Shown here: piece by piece, positions 10,724 through 22,309 of the stretch
How positions within the stretch are numbered: the first letter of the stretch is position 1
How the letters are laid out: each line of letters opens with the position of its first letter
NCBI RefSeq assembly: GCF_000003815.2
Contig: NC_049983.1
Span: forward strand, 28,440,084 to 28,504,083
Source: Branchiostoma floridae
Lineage: Eukaryota; Chordata; Leptocardii; Amphioxiformes; Branchiostomatidae
Direction: 5' to 3'
Length of the DNA: 64,000 nt
Notes under the pieces: generated by a model
Database searches by the model: none
What the model was told of the DNA's origin: nothing
What the model saw: the letters and a program-made list of their open reading frames with translations, nothing else
Position numbers and translations under genes: made by a program

Positions 10724-11694
10724 CCCTCAAACACCCGAGTGGGGTCCATTTGGACCCCAGGCGTAAATTTTGAAGTACCATTTGAACATTTTTTATTTGA
10801 CGAAAAAATCCTTCCTTGACTTTGTCAGCCAATATCTTCTATACCTTCTCCTAAGTTTTTATGAAGATTAGTACAATACTGTGGAAGCTATAAAGAAAGT
10901 TCGTGATCAGTCCGTCTGGGGTCCAAACGGACCCCAGCCAAAAATTGCAGGTTTTGAAACAAACTTTTGAGTCTAACTCCCTAACTACTTATCCTATCAC
11001 CACCAAACTTTCAGAGAGTAGTAAACATGTAAAACTAAATCCTCCTAAAAACTTCTGTGTCATCACAATTTAATATGACGACATTATGACGTCATTTAGC
11101 TTAAAAGGGAGGCCATCATGGATTTTGACTAATGACGTCATGAAATTAGCATAAATTATAAATTTTGAATCATTAAATAACATTAAACTTCATAGAATTT
11201 TATTGTTGTAAGAAAACAAGCATGATTTACCAAAAAAACCTTGTTTAAATTAAAATTGTAAATTTTTTGCAAAAATTTGCATGTCAGAATTCCGTTGCCA
11301 TGGCAACCCTAAATAATGATAAATTTATTCTATTGACAAAAATATTTTTCTAACAATATTTTGTAATATATTACTAAGTTTCATAGCTTAAGCACTAGCC
11401 GTTCATGAGTTATGCGACATAAAGCTTGCTGAGGGCCTCAAAATTCCCCTCTCTGGTCAGAATGGGCTTAGTGCAAAACATTGTCCTTCTGATCTTTTGC
11501 ATAAATTATGATAATGAGGTGGAATTATCAACACCTTAACATGTCAAAATATTCCTCTTACATTGAAGAAGCAATGTATGCACAAAGATCACTGATAGTA
11601 ATTGGAACTGACATGTTATGAACGGAACATTTTGGGGTCCGTTTGGACCCCACTCGGTCATTTTAGTCGCAAAAAAAGGTCGGGTGCTTGAGGG
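10724..11694. mobile_element. Non-autonomous piggyBac-like element (971 bp)
   Basis: Ends are CCCTCAAACACCCGAG... and ...CGGGTGCTTGAGGG, inverted repeats of about 15 bp with two mismatches, followed on the right by TTAA. The left flank is TCTA, a degraded TTAA. Subterminal palindromes ggggtcc(a/g)tttggacccc lie near both ends (10742, 11636), with another at 10915. The inside is AT-rich and noncoding. CCC ends plus TTAA are typical of piggyBac; the assignment is by inference. Confidence 0.55.
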
Positions 11695-11984
11695 TTAAGG
11701 GGTTCACCTTTCCTGTCACATCATACAAACTGCAGAATCTTACAGTTAACCCAGACATATATTGTACATACCAAACGCTTTGCAACCATCTAGTAACCTA
11801 AATTATTGTAAACAGCTGTGAATTTATTGTTTTGATATTGTTATATCATTTGTTCTTGACAGTTTTTATATATTTTTTGGAGAGGTGATGTTAATATTAG
11901 CATACTGCTAGTGTGCATCACCTCTCTGTCCTGTATTGTACTTTGTTAATGAATAATAATAATAATTACTTCATGTAACGAAAA

Positions 11985-12660
11985 GCTCTATTAACGCCGT
12001 CGTAAGGGAGGAATTAGGAGGATCTCTAAGTTCGCTGACAGTCAAACACATTTGATTTCTTTAGACTTAGATGTGCGTGTTATTCGTTACTGGATCCTCA
12101 TAGACATTTATTACAAGCTGATACCCCTTTGTATCAACATAAATCTATTTCTAATAGTCGTAGAAGAACTTTGTTACAAGTCAAAGACATTATAGATGGT
12201 TGTAGTCATTCCTACCTGTTCTTTTTATGTAACTCACTTAGTGGTGTCAGATTTATATGCACCGTGATCAGATCTAGAATCTCTGATATGTTTATCCAAA
12301 CCTCTCGTCATAACTTGAGTATAGATACTGGTAAGCTAAGGTTTTATAAGACCTGTAAATCAGCACATACTATGGAAAAATATACTTAGAATTAGTTAAT
12401 TTTGATCTACGCTCGGCAATCAGCAAAATTAGAGTTAATGCCCACCCTCTTCGGCGGTACAAGAAGCTACCTGTGAGTGAAAGAACGTGTAAACATTGCA
12501 TGTCAAACATGGTGGAAGACGAAACACATTTTATGTCAAACTGCTCTTTCTTCGATCACGAAAAAAAAGAGATGTTTGAAGAGGCCACCAAATACACCCA
12601 AACTTTTTTACATTCACTAACAAAAAGAAAACAATTCTCCTTCTAACATCACAATACCAA
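11985..12660 (+). mobile_element. LINE relic related to the element at 1-1250
   Basis: Frames show NAVVREELGGSL-like sequence (about 11990-12030) matching the AVRGELGRHP segment of the first element. A zinc knuckle follows at about 12488-12550: CKHC, then H and C in C-x2-C-x12-H-x4-C spacing. At least one frameshift separates the two parts. No intact protein. Confidence 0.65.
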
Positions 12661-12789
12661 CACATAATAGAAAAGGCGGGATCTTTCGTCTTTCACTGTC
12701 TTCGAAAAAGGAGTCGAACCCAATAACCCAGGATCTAGATCTACTTTTAGACTAGACACTTGTGATATTGTATTTACACTGTTTGAATC

Positions 12790-13648
12790 TCTCATGTTAC
12801 CTGCAATTAGCCCACGGGCAAGAATTTGCAATAAACTTTATACAGACTCATTTTGCATGATTTCCCAAACGACAGGATTGTTAAAAAGGCATATCACACT
12901 TCAATCGAAGAAGGATATGACTGGGCTACTCACGCTTAAAACATATTATATGGACATGGGTTTCAAAATGTTTGGATTAACCGAGCCGTTAACGCCAATC
13001 ATTTTGAAAAACATATTCAAAGAGCGTCTCAATGACACTTTTCTGTATGACTGGAGGGAACAACTTGGAAACACCAGCAAAATCCAAACCTATTCAAAAA
13101 TTAAAAAGCACTTTGGTGTAGAAGAATATCTCTCATCAATTCATAACAAACCATTTCCATACAGCATTACAAAATTAGTACAGATTGCTTAGAAATTGAA
13201 TAAAAGGTCGTCATCGTAACACACCAGCCACTGAGACTGTCCCACATGTGAAAATATCGAAGATGAATTTATGACCTGTCCTACCTACAGTAAAGACAGA
13301 GAACATTGTTAAAATATTAGAACCAAAAACACACATCTCTCTTACTGGTGCACAGAACAATATTTTACGTATACTGCTATCATGTCCAACTCGAATATCC
13401 GCCGCCGTTGGTCAATTTATCTATACTATATTCCAAATGCGAGACCAGACCAGATCACTTATACTTGACTGCACTGTTATCAATAAAGTTGTTTTTTGTT
13501 CTGTATGTAGCCTCGTAGTACCATTCTCTATAAAGTAAGTAGCTATTATTTGTTGCCATACATTGTACCTTGTGCAATTGTTGAGCAATAAAGTCATTCA
13601 TTCATTCATTCATTCATTCATTCATTCATTCATTCATTCATTCATTCA
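12790..13648 (+). mobile_element. LINE relic with (TCAT)n tail
   Basis: The frame at 12794-13192 resembles the RT C-terminal region of the element at 1-1250 (KIQTYSKIKKHFGVEEYLSSI against RLETYCIIKDRFVTEKYLSVI). A damaged zinc knuckle (CPTCENIEDEF...C) follows at about 13233-13290. The 3' UTR ends gcaataaag and a (TCAT)n microsatellite at 13594-13648, a typical LINE 3' tail. Confidence 0.7.
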
Positions 13649-13986
13649 CATGACAGTAGTTGGTAAATGATATACCCCTCTCGGCGATACGCATTACTTA
13701 AGACGTTCTTATCCGATGAAGATCTAACCAAGTCAGTGTGTAAAATGATGCGGGCCGTTGCCTCGGTAGCTCAACAACAAACACCTGAAGACACAAAGGC
13801 AAGGTGATGTCCTGGGGGTGGGGTGTAAGATACGGCAGCTCTAAGTTTATTCCTTTTGTCACAAGACGGCAGAGGTCAACCCTTTGTTGATCTCACACAG
13901 TTGGTCTAAAGGATCGTCTTGCTTGGCAGTGAACGACCGGAACGACCTTGTCAGACAAACATGGCAGTATCGTCTGCAAGGCTGTT
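13641..13986. repeat. 347-bp direct repeat, copy 2
   Basis: Near-identical to 9117-9463. It begins exactly where the (TCAT)n tail of the upstream LINE ends. The ATG at 13962 is followed by a stop after nine codons because sequence diverges at 13987. Confidence 0.85.
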
Positions 13987-15147
13987 ATAAAACGTTTGAG
14001 TCGATTTGGCCGACCCCCATCTTCCGACCTCTGCCTGGTTTTGCCTGGTTTTCTCGTGCAATGACTCTTAACCCAGACCAACCCGCAAAAATGGCCCTGT
14101 CTGTGCTAGTGAACTGGGCGGACGGGCTACACTCCAAGCACCGTAGAGATAACGGCGAGCTCCCGATGGTATGGTTACCGGGTTATCTACCACCTTGACG
14201 CATGTATCCCGGGGTCTGTAACATGTCATCGCAATACGTTAAGTGATAACATCTGCTGTGATTTTTCATGCCTGGTATTGTTAGATTTGCCATGAAGAAG
14301 ATTTTATCATCTACAAACCAATCAGACACTGTGATTGACAGGTGTTCATCATGTTAGATAGTGTATTAAAGCTGGCCTTTTGCTAGACTACCTAACATAA
14401 TACTATGTTAGGTAGTATTTTCTTCAGCAAAGGAAGCTGATTCTACGTCTCGGTAGCATTTCGTTTATAAAACGTTGATATGATAATTTCAATTTTGTCA
14501 TATCTTAGTCTTTGGATGACTGGTCTAAAGTCGAGGGAATTGTTTTCTATCAGAGATTCCCTCCCCGTGCCAGGCTTGCGTGGCCTGTAAGGTAGGAAGC
14601 GGTGAGGAGAAGTGTGCTTATAAAAGTAAGATTCATCTTTTAAACTGTTTTATGATGGTAAGCAGATAAACTTTCAATCTTTTTAATCTTGACAGCCACA
14701 CCTTATCTTTTGTCATGCACTATAGAGCTGACTGATTGCCACACCTCATTTTTACCCTGTATGAAATTCAAAAGCTCACACTGCCTATTCCTGTCACGTG
14801 TGAAGAAAAACAGTGACAAATTATTGCATGATGCATTTTCTTTTATTGCGGGAACTCCTGGTTACATAGAGCGGCAAGAGCTGATCTCTGGGCTCCTTCG
14901 GGCATGAAAAGTCAAAGAATGAAGATAAAGGTTCCAGTCGAGTTGCCACGAACTTGTGGAAAGTCAAGATTTAGAGTTATCGAGATAAAATGGAAGGTTT
15001 CAAAAACTCGATATGGATGGAAAATAAGGAAATGATTATAGAAAGTTCTAGCTCCTGAAGAGGTGGATTTGAGAGGAAGTTGTGGGAGCCATTTTTGACT
15101 ACTATAGGCTGTGAGACGGATTTCAAACAATTGTTCTTGAAAAGGTC
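13987..15147. other. Part of the 7-kb A-specific segment, no gene
   Basis: No recognisable protein. One clean hairpin at 14387-14416 (actacctaacata against tatgttaggtagt, loop of four) sits in AT-rich sequence. The open frame at 13884-14198 crosses the repeat boundary and has no recognised domain. Confidence 0.45.
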
Positions 15148-15350
15148 AGTCATACTTTGGTGTTTCCCCAACGGTATTGTCTTTTTCGCTCTCATTGCAG
15201 AGAACCTCAAAATGACGGGCCAAATGTTGCACACCTTTGTTACAGTCACTTTTTTTAAAACCAGTTTCTAATAAAGTTCCTTTAGGATCCCTCTGTGCCA
15301 CAAATTTTCACACGACACCAGTGGCAGTTCGACAGGCCTCCAACCGATCT
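15148..15350. repeat. Right copy of direct repeat flanking the 7-kb segment
   Basis: Diverged copy of 8128-8330. To its right, collinearity with block B resumes (15350 onward against 39420 onward). Confidence 0.6.
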
Positions 15351-16424
15351 CACAGTTTGGAGGCGATAAAATGTCTGCTGCGATCTATTCATGCGTGAAA
15401 AGGTCACGGAGTTATCCGACCTGTCGGCAGCTGTTTGCGAAGTTGTTCGATCACCTGGAAACTTGCTCGTTAATTATAACAGATTTGTTTTCTAACCAGC
15501 GAAATATCAGCAAGGGACATTTTATACATAGAAGTTCGCCTTTGGAAGGTATTTCGATCCCGTTTTTAAACAATGTTCTTCAATATCAGAAAATAAGGTA
15601 AATATAGTAGAACAGTAGTAAATGGTTAGGCCAGATCAGCTAAATGTTGTTTATCATTTGACATCTCATGAACATTCGAACACAGGCTGTTTAAAAGCTC
15701 ATCCACAGAATATACCATACACATCCGTATTGAAAAGACGTGCTCCGGGCAAGACTAGTAAGCAGTCCACACACAGAGGTATAAAGTGACCCTTTCCAAA
15801 ATGGTCGTGTCTAGAAGAAAATCTCCAGCCAGGTTACGGCTGTATAATGTACCAAGTGAAGGTTTGATGTAAGATTTCCCCTTCAGGGAACTGGAGAATA
15901 GAACAGCTACATCACACATAAACCAAGGGACAAACGCTCAAACTTTAACGATTAGATATGCTATACATCAGTCAACTTCTGTTGTAGTACTGATGAATCA
16001 AAAAAGACATTCCGATCCAGCCTCCACATTTATAGAACCAATTGTAAAGAACTATAACACGCACCATTGCTGTTCTCTGCTCTCTTGAAGCAAGCTTTCT
16101 GTCCAAGTCACAAGACGTATTCCTTAGTCGGACATGACCTCCACACGTCACCCATAATCCATACATCGCTTGTCGTCCAGAGCACATGGTAAATCTCTAA
16201 CTGGCGAAGGAAATAACCTATCCATAGTAAACACTTCACAAGTTGCCAAAAACATTGATCAGTTAGAAGGAACATGGCGGCAAACGACCTTCTATAAAAC
16301 CTCAAGTTGAAAAACCGGTTGTACACAAGGTCGCTTATCGTGCAGGTACATTAACGACATCTAGCGGTCTCATGCACCACTACATGTGCCACCAAATGAC
16401 TCATTGACAACTTGTGCGGAATAA
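15351..16424. other. Block A spacer, no gene
   Basis: Collinear with 39425-40494 in block B. Short open frames exist on both strands but differ between copies through indels. No domain recognised. Confidence 0.5.
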
Positions 16425-17290
16425 CGTCTGTATCTGTATCTGTATCTATATGTAAATAGCCGGTAAAACCGCCGTTCAGCGTAACAAACCAGCTTCGCAG
16501 GCACGCGGCGCAGCAGCAGTCGGTTATGTTACAACGAACGACCCGTCACACCTAACTTTTGCACATCTATCTGCAAGTGTTCTTTAAAGCTAGCAAAAGA
16601 AGATGTCCCTACTGTACTGGGNNNNNNNNNNNNNNNNNNNNNNNNNNNNNNNNNNNNNNNNNNNNNNNNNNNNNNNNNNNNNNNNNNNNNNNNNNNNNNN
16701 NNNNNNNNNNNNNNNNNNNNNNNNNNNNNNNNNNNNNNNNNNNNNNNNNNNNNNNNNNNNNNNNNNNNNNNNNNNNNNNNNNNNNNNNNNNNNNNNNNNN
16801 NNNNNNNNNNNNNNNNNNNNNNNNNNNNNNNNNNNNNNNNNNNNNNATCTGTTTTCATTTTGGTACACTAGAATCCCTGTTGTAGTTGTTTGTACAGATT
16901 TGGGCAGCTTGGTTCTGTACCCTTTCAAGTTTATCTTTGTCTTTCTTTGTATACGGGTTCAATACTGTAGCGGCATATTCAAGGTTAGGTCTTACTAGTG
17001 ACGTGTATGCAAGTCATTCTACCCTGGCTGGGCATGCCCACAAGTTGCGTTTGATCACTCCCAATGTCTGCTTAGCCTAGGTTATTATTTCATTAACATG
17101 GACACCCCACTTCAGCCCAGTTGTTAACGTAACACCTAGGTGTGGTTGTTTTTTTGTGGTTTCTAATGTCTGACCACAAAACTGGTAATGAGACACATTT
17201 GGTGTGCGTTTGTTCGTTATGTGCATGATATAGCACTTATCATGATTGAACTGCATAAGCCATTTCCTTTGCCATTCTTCCAGGGTGTTC
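16425..17290 (-). mobile_element. CR1/jockey-like LINE relic, 3' end (interrupted by gap)
   Basis: Same element as 40495-41390, where the tail is complete. The 3' end reads out leftwards into a gatacagatacag microsatellite (about 16430-16450). A gap of 225 N removes most of the tail domain. Confidence 0.65.
16622..16846. other. Assembly gap (225 N)
   Basis: Unknown bases. The block B counterpart (40691-40930) is a LINE tail domain. Confidence 1.
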
Positions 17291-17990
17291 AGACGTAAGG
17301 GTGCAAAATAGACTCCTGGTGGATTTACTTTCTGGAAATACTTTGATACCCAGAAACATGATGAGTATAAACGTTGGTATAAAACTTATATTTACAGGCA
17401 GATAATGCAGTCTTCTACCATATCTATGAAACAACAATAAATGTTTGAGTGAATGGTAAATGTGGGAACTAGAGATCCCCCACCAATCAGAAGAGCCGTG
17501 GCAGCACAAGAGAAACTGAAACAAGACACTGAACCATCACTGCAGTTCCAACGACGATTCCACACCGCTTTTACCCTGTACAAGCTCCTCAATGGACGCT
17601 GCCCTCCACATCTTCAAACCCTGGTGACCAGAATCCGGGCTGCCACTGAGTCACATTACTCCCTCAGGAACAGCGACCACCTGACATCTGAACTCATTAA
17701 GTCCACCAGAGACCAGAGAATATTCTTCTACAGAGCAACATCACCCTGGAACACCCTCCTTACTTCTACTCGCACTGTCACAACTGCTGCTTCCTCCAAA
17801 AGAAAACTCCGCCTTTAATAAAAAAACTCTTGGAATGTCTTAAGGGGACCCTTACAGGTGTATACAGTGACCCAGCATGACCTCTCGCTGTATATGTTGT
17901 TGTTGATAAATACTGTTGTAGAGTCTATTGTAGATACTATGACTACTTAGTGCTATGAGACTTAGTGCTCCAGCGGACGAGAAGGTAGAG
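17291..17990 (+). mobile_element. CR1/L2-like LINE relic, RT C-terminal tail
   Basis: The frame at 17453-17818 encodes FHTAFTLYKLLNGRCPPHLQ, SHYSLRNSDHL and RIFFYRATSPWNTL, matching the FxLYKIxNGxxPxYL...YxLRN...SFFPxxxxxWNxLP pattern at the end of CR1/jockey-group RTs. Duplicated at 41531-41902. Its start abuts the oppositely oriented relic to the left. Confidence 0.7.
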
Positions 17991-18984
17991 ATCTAATTAC
18001 ACACCCCTCCTTCACCATAAAAAGTCATGTGCAGGTCAGGCAAACAGGCAAATAGCCTGTCTGTCTCCTCATCTGTCAAATCGACAGGAGAAAAAAAAAC
18101 AACTATGACTACTATATTACATCATGTTCTTTTTATGTACTTGATAATTATCCTGTCCTTGTCAAATTCCATTTGTAACCGTCCATTTGTAACCGTCAGC
18201 AGGGCCCTGTGCAAAACCCACAGGCTGGTTGGGCAGCTCTGGCTGTGCGTGCTGAACAGCCAGAACCTATAAATAGATAAATAAAGAGACTGACCCACGT
18301 CATGTGCTCATCTGCATGCTGTGTCAAAGAGTCTTAAATCCAGCCTTAGTATTCTGCAATTCTGCGGACAGTAAATTACTTGAATTTCATCCTATGAAGA
18401 ACTTTATTCCGTAATTTTAGAACTTTTCTATTTTCATGGCGTGGCACATAACATGAACATATGTTCTCGGTTATGATGGGTCTATATGTAGGTCAACAGC
18501 AAGTAACTCGAGAAATTGTCGATGGAACTTTGTGATTTTTGGTAGGTGTGTAGCGGTTGTGGAAAGGAAGCCAAATTCGAAATGGTTTACTGACGTTTTC
18601 CTACGGCACTGCNNNNNNNNNNNNNNNNNNNNNNNNNNNNNNNNNNNNNNNNNNNNNNNNNNNNNNNNNNNNNNNNNNNNNNNNNNNNNNNNNNNNNNNN
18701 NNNNNNNNNNNNNNNNNNNNNNNNNNNNNNNNNNNNNNNNNNNNNNNNNNNNNNNNNNNNNNNNNNNNNNNNNNNNNNNNNNNNNNNNNNNNNNNNNNNN
18801 NNNNNNNNNNNNNNNNNNNNNNNNNNNNNNNNNNNNNNNNNNNNNNNNNNNNNNNNNNNNNNNNNNNNNNNNNNNNNNNNNNNNNNNNNNNCAGATGGCG
18901 TTCTGAACGATTCACCTGATGGCAGGAAACCCGGTTTCTTGCAAAGGTCATTGGCCACCAGTGGTGTCAATTGTCACTAGTGAC
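17991..18984. other. Block A spacer with gap, no gene
   Basis: Includes probable LINE 3' UTR ending near tagataaataaagag (18272-18287) and a gap at 18613-18891. Collinear with 42070-43010. Nothing else recognised. Confidence 0.5.
18613..18891. other. Assembly gap (279 N)
   Basis: Unknown bases; block B has continuous sequence here (42640-42930). Confidence 1.
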
Positions 18985-19125
18985 GCTTTTCTGTTTGTAT
19001 CGTGTGCAGTGACCTTTTGTAAGTTTGTGTTTACATCGTGTGCAGTGACCCTTTGTAAGTTTGTGTTTACATCGTGTGTAGGGACCTTTATAATTTTGTG
19101 TTTATACTGTGTGCAGTGACTCGTT
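18985..19125. repeat. 36-bp VNTR, 3 to 4 copies (block A)
   Basis: Unit gtgaccctttgtaagtttgtg plus about 15 bases ending atcgtgtgca. Block B has about 11 copies at 43015-43410. Confidence 0.9.
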
Positions 19126-20029
19126 TTAAATTCATCGTTGTTGTTTTTAAATCAAGCTTGAGAAGGGCCTTTTTACCTAGGGCGTCTTATCCAATCTGAG
19201 ATCGACACAGGCAAATGGACCAAACTGCGTATGTGGTAATCACATGGTTCACTATCAGTCTCACTTTTCAAAGTTCAGGGGTCAAATTGTCAAAGAGGCG
19301 TTTTCTCCTTTCATCCAACTGCCAACAATTGTCTAGTTCTGGCGTGTGATCTGGTCTCCATTTCAACTGTCAAGTTTCTAGCCTCCTTTGCAGACGTTTG
19401 GCGCGGTGTTGTTTATTTTTGGGGAGCGCTGATTCTCAATTTCCAACGCGGGCTAACGTCGACTCTTTGCCAGGAAAAGAAGTTTTGCCGCACCCAGAAA
19501 TTCTTTCCCAGCATAGCAAACCTCTAAGCCCTTGTTGAAAATCCCAAACCAGCGCCTCCCAAAAAATAAACTCTACAGTAACTGCTTCAGAACTCTGCAC
19601 AGGAGGCTACAAGATTCCACCTACTGAATAAGCTTCACTAACAATGATGTGTGTCGGGGCTCCTATGGCATTAGATTACTTTCCATGTAAGGGATCCGGA
19701 GTTGAGTGTTACTTCTGGCTCGTCTGTTGCCATGGTGACCATTTATCTTATATTTTTTGTCTCTGAGACAAGATGGGTCGCAAAGCAATATGGGTAAGTC
19801 TGACGTCTCCGATGTTGGCAGTCGCAAAAGAAATATTACAATTATTGGGCGGGCCGACTTCTCTCTCTCTCTCTCTTTGCAGGCAGGGGCTGAATTGCAT
19901 GCTCACAATAGGCTGGGCTTAATCGCAAAGGTGTTTTACTCAGGAATTTAACTCAGGTGACCTCCATACGACTGTTACAAGTGTCTGGAGAGGCTGCTGT
20001 TTGGCGCTAACTCAGGTGACCTCAATACG
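19126..20029. other. Block A spacer, no gene
   Basis: Collinear with 43400-44270. Contains (CT)n at 19861-19876 followed by ttgcag, which looks like a splice acceptor but has no coding exon behind it. A direct repeat of ctcaggtgacctc.atacgac lies at 19948 and 20012 next to the SINE. Confidence 0.5.
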
Positions 20030-20331
20030 ACAGCAACTGGCCCAGGTGCGTCCAAAGGACTGTAGGTTTTGAACCACCCCTGGAACGACCACTACTCTTT
20101 TGCATAAGCGTGGTGGGTTCTTTAACATGCTTAACGTCTGGCTCTCCTCAAACAGGGGACCTCCATTTAACATCCTATCTGAGCTAGGTACTCATTTTAA
20201 CCCGAGTGAAGTGAGGAAAGTCATGTGAAGAGCCTTTCCCAAGGACACAAGATCGGTCGCACATCAACGGATTAGAACCCAGGACCTCTGTTTCACGGGC
20301 CAATCACCCTGCCGTTATGCCAAACGACCCC
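20030..20331 (-). mobile_element. tRNA-derived SINE (block A copy)
   Basis: Read on the minus strand, the head has box A-like tggcataacggcaggg and box B-like ggtcctgggttctaatccg. A body follows with cttgggaaaggctcttcaca, tcctcacttcac and a second half with gaggagagccag and aagaacccacca. Same family head as at 54811 and 56012. Orthologous copy at 44270-44573. Confidence 0.75.
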
Positions 20332-20834
20332 AAAATAAAGTCTTCAAATGGCATAGTTTCAGTTGGCATGGATTCTGCCAGGTTTGCAGCTTCTAAACTA
20401 ATCATAAAGGAGTGTCTTAATGGCTTTTGCCCCCCTCCCCCTCCGTATAAATATTGATATTCTAATCAGACCATGCGTGTTCAGGCTTGTATTTTTACAT
20501 CATGTGGAATACAACTAAGTAAAAGTTTCCTACTTGAGGGAAAAAGTCAGCTTTTGACCTGACAGTGTGTACTTTCACTAATTCTCCTAAGGAGTTTGTC
20601 TCTAGCAGTATTATGAAATCTGACACAAAGACAACAGACACAGGTGTGTGGTACCAAAACTGAACATCTTATATTAAAAAGTTTCAAAGCAAATGCACAA
20701 AAAGGACATACGTAACTAAGCGATCAGTTCTAGTTGTGAGTTAAACAAGACATCACTTCTCTGGATTTAGTACATGATGGTATCTCTTGTCTATATTCTC
20801 ATAGGGATATCTGTGTTAATCTCACAATTATTAC

Positions 20835-20985
20835 TGACACAAAATTCCGAGGCACCTCTACATAATAACACAATGACACAAAATTTCGCAGCACCTCTAC
20901 ATAATAACACAATAACACAGAATTCCGCACCGCCTCTACATGATAACACAATAACACAAAATTCCGCAGCACCTCTATAAAAGAG
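20835..20985 (+). repeat. 39-bp VNTR, 4 copies (block A)
   Basis: Unit acacaaaattccgcagcacc plus 19 bases (tctacataataacacaatg). Block B has a shorter version with a unit shortened by indel (45077-45175). An open frame from 20774 runs through the repeats with a 13-residue period but is broken in B. Confidence 0.9.
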
Positions 20986-21420
20986 CCTAGTTTATTTTTG
21001 CCTCAGAAATACTAAATTGTTGCTTACAATTAAGATAACTGATTCTCACTCTACAGAAAAGCTAATAAAATGCTAAATAATACACTTCATATTTCTAACA
21101 TCCTGGTGCCTTACAAACTAGCAACACTTACCTTATAACCTCAGTATCAGCAACGTCTAATCAAAAATCTACTGGAAGATGAAAAGTTATATCTAGTACA
21201 GAAATAAGATTATACACTAGAAACCTACATTTAGAGCCTTGGAACAGAATAAGATTTAGTGGTTAAAGTCTGAAGATGACAAAGCTAAATGTCAACACAA
21301 TTATTACTATATAGGCTTGCTAGTAATATGCACTATTATTTCGTAATACACCACTATCCCACAATGTTTCACAGCCAGCCTCACTGCCTCATCTCATCTT
21401 CTCCTTTCTCATATCAGTAA

Positions 21421-21700
21421 ATGCCTCTGACTCTGAAGGTTGTAAACTGCAGATATGGTGGCCACCATGTCAAACACAATTACTGCATAATCCTCGCAAA
21501 ACATTCTCCACAGAACCCGGAGGTTTTGTCTCCCCTGACTGTCACACTGTGGATGCAGCAATGGTACCGTAAAGCTCCTTTCACCGGCATTTTGGGGGTT
21601 TTTGTTCAGCTGACAACAGTTTTCCGCCTTCTAACCAACTGTGTCTATACTAACACGTTTGCATCCAGCATTGAAATAATAGTCCAGACACATTAACTTA
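21421..21700. other. Conserved open segment of unknown nature
   Basis: Open on the plus strand (91 codons from 21421) and, in the block B copy (45592-45873), on both strands. The minus reading ends QSQRHLLI-stop just before ctgatatgagaaagg. Unusually for this spacer, frames survive in both blocks. No domain recognised; it may be an exon or transposon remnant. Confidence 0.25.
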
Positions 21701-21714
21701 CAAATGGTCTTTTA

Positions 21715-22095
21715 TATGTTTTGTTCTTTGAAAAAAAAAGAAATTTGCCCAATGTATGTTCTTTGAAGAAACTGAATTTTGCCTAATGATATTTTTGTGC
21801 TATTTGCCCAATGTGTGTTCTTTAAAAAACTGAAATTTGCCCAGAGATTTGCCCAATGTAACTATGTTCTTTGAAGAAACTGAATTTTGCCCAATGATAT
21901 TTTTGTGCTATTTGCCAAATGTATGTTCTTTAAAAAAACTGAAATTTGCCCAGTGATATTTTTGTGCTATTTGCCCAAATGTATGTTCTTTGAAAAAACT
22001 GAAGTTTGCCCAGTGATATTTTTGTGCTATTTGCCCAATGTAAGTTCTTTGAAGAACTGAAATTTGCCCAGTGATATTTTTGTGCTCCATGCTCC
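21715..22095. repeat. About 60-bp minisatellite, 6 to 7 copies
   Basis: Unit tatgttctttgaa.aaactg, then aattttgcccagtgat and atttttgtgctatttgccca, recurring about every 59-63 bases. Block B retains only one degenerate unit (45890-45960). Block homology ends shortly after, near 22190. Confidence 0.9.
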
Positions 22096-22309
22096 TGGAC
22101 TTTTGTCAATTTAGTCTTAATGTGAAAAAATTCTGCTAGGTTTTATAATTGACTTCTCCAAATTTCCCTAGGCTTTAAACTGTTGTCAGCTTTCCTATCT
22201 AACTTATAATATGGTTATATATGCGAAGAAATGAAGAATAGCTTCAGAAGATTGAAAAGGAGGAATGATGAAGAAAGGACAAAGGGATAAGGATGAAGAC
22301 CAAGTGAGA

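Larger units (their letters stand above)
1251..22190. repeat. Segmental duplication block A (partial at left)
   Basis: This stretch is collinear with 33600-46070 (block B), and its first part with 54340-57555 and 60880-61690 (block C). 4400-6450 matches 35500-37500 with only scattered differences. It contains the promoter and noncoding exon at 4420-4628 and a long transposon-rich spacer. The homology stops about 1 kb before the stop codon of gene 1, with a gap between. A carries about 7 kb (8.3-15.1 kb) that B lacks. The near-identity could also reflect an assembly or haplotype artefact. Confidence 0.85.

Noticed and set aside
19861-19885. Strong (CT)n-ttgcag splice acceptor
   Set aside because: No coding exon or donor follows in A or B; likely chance in a pyrimidine microsatellite.
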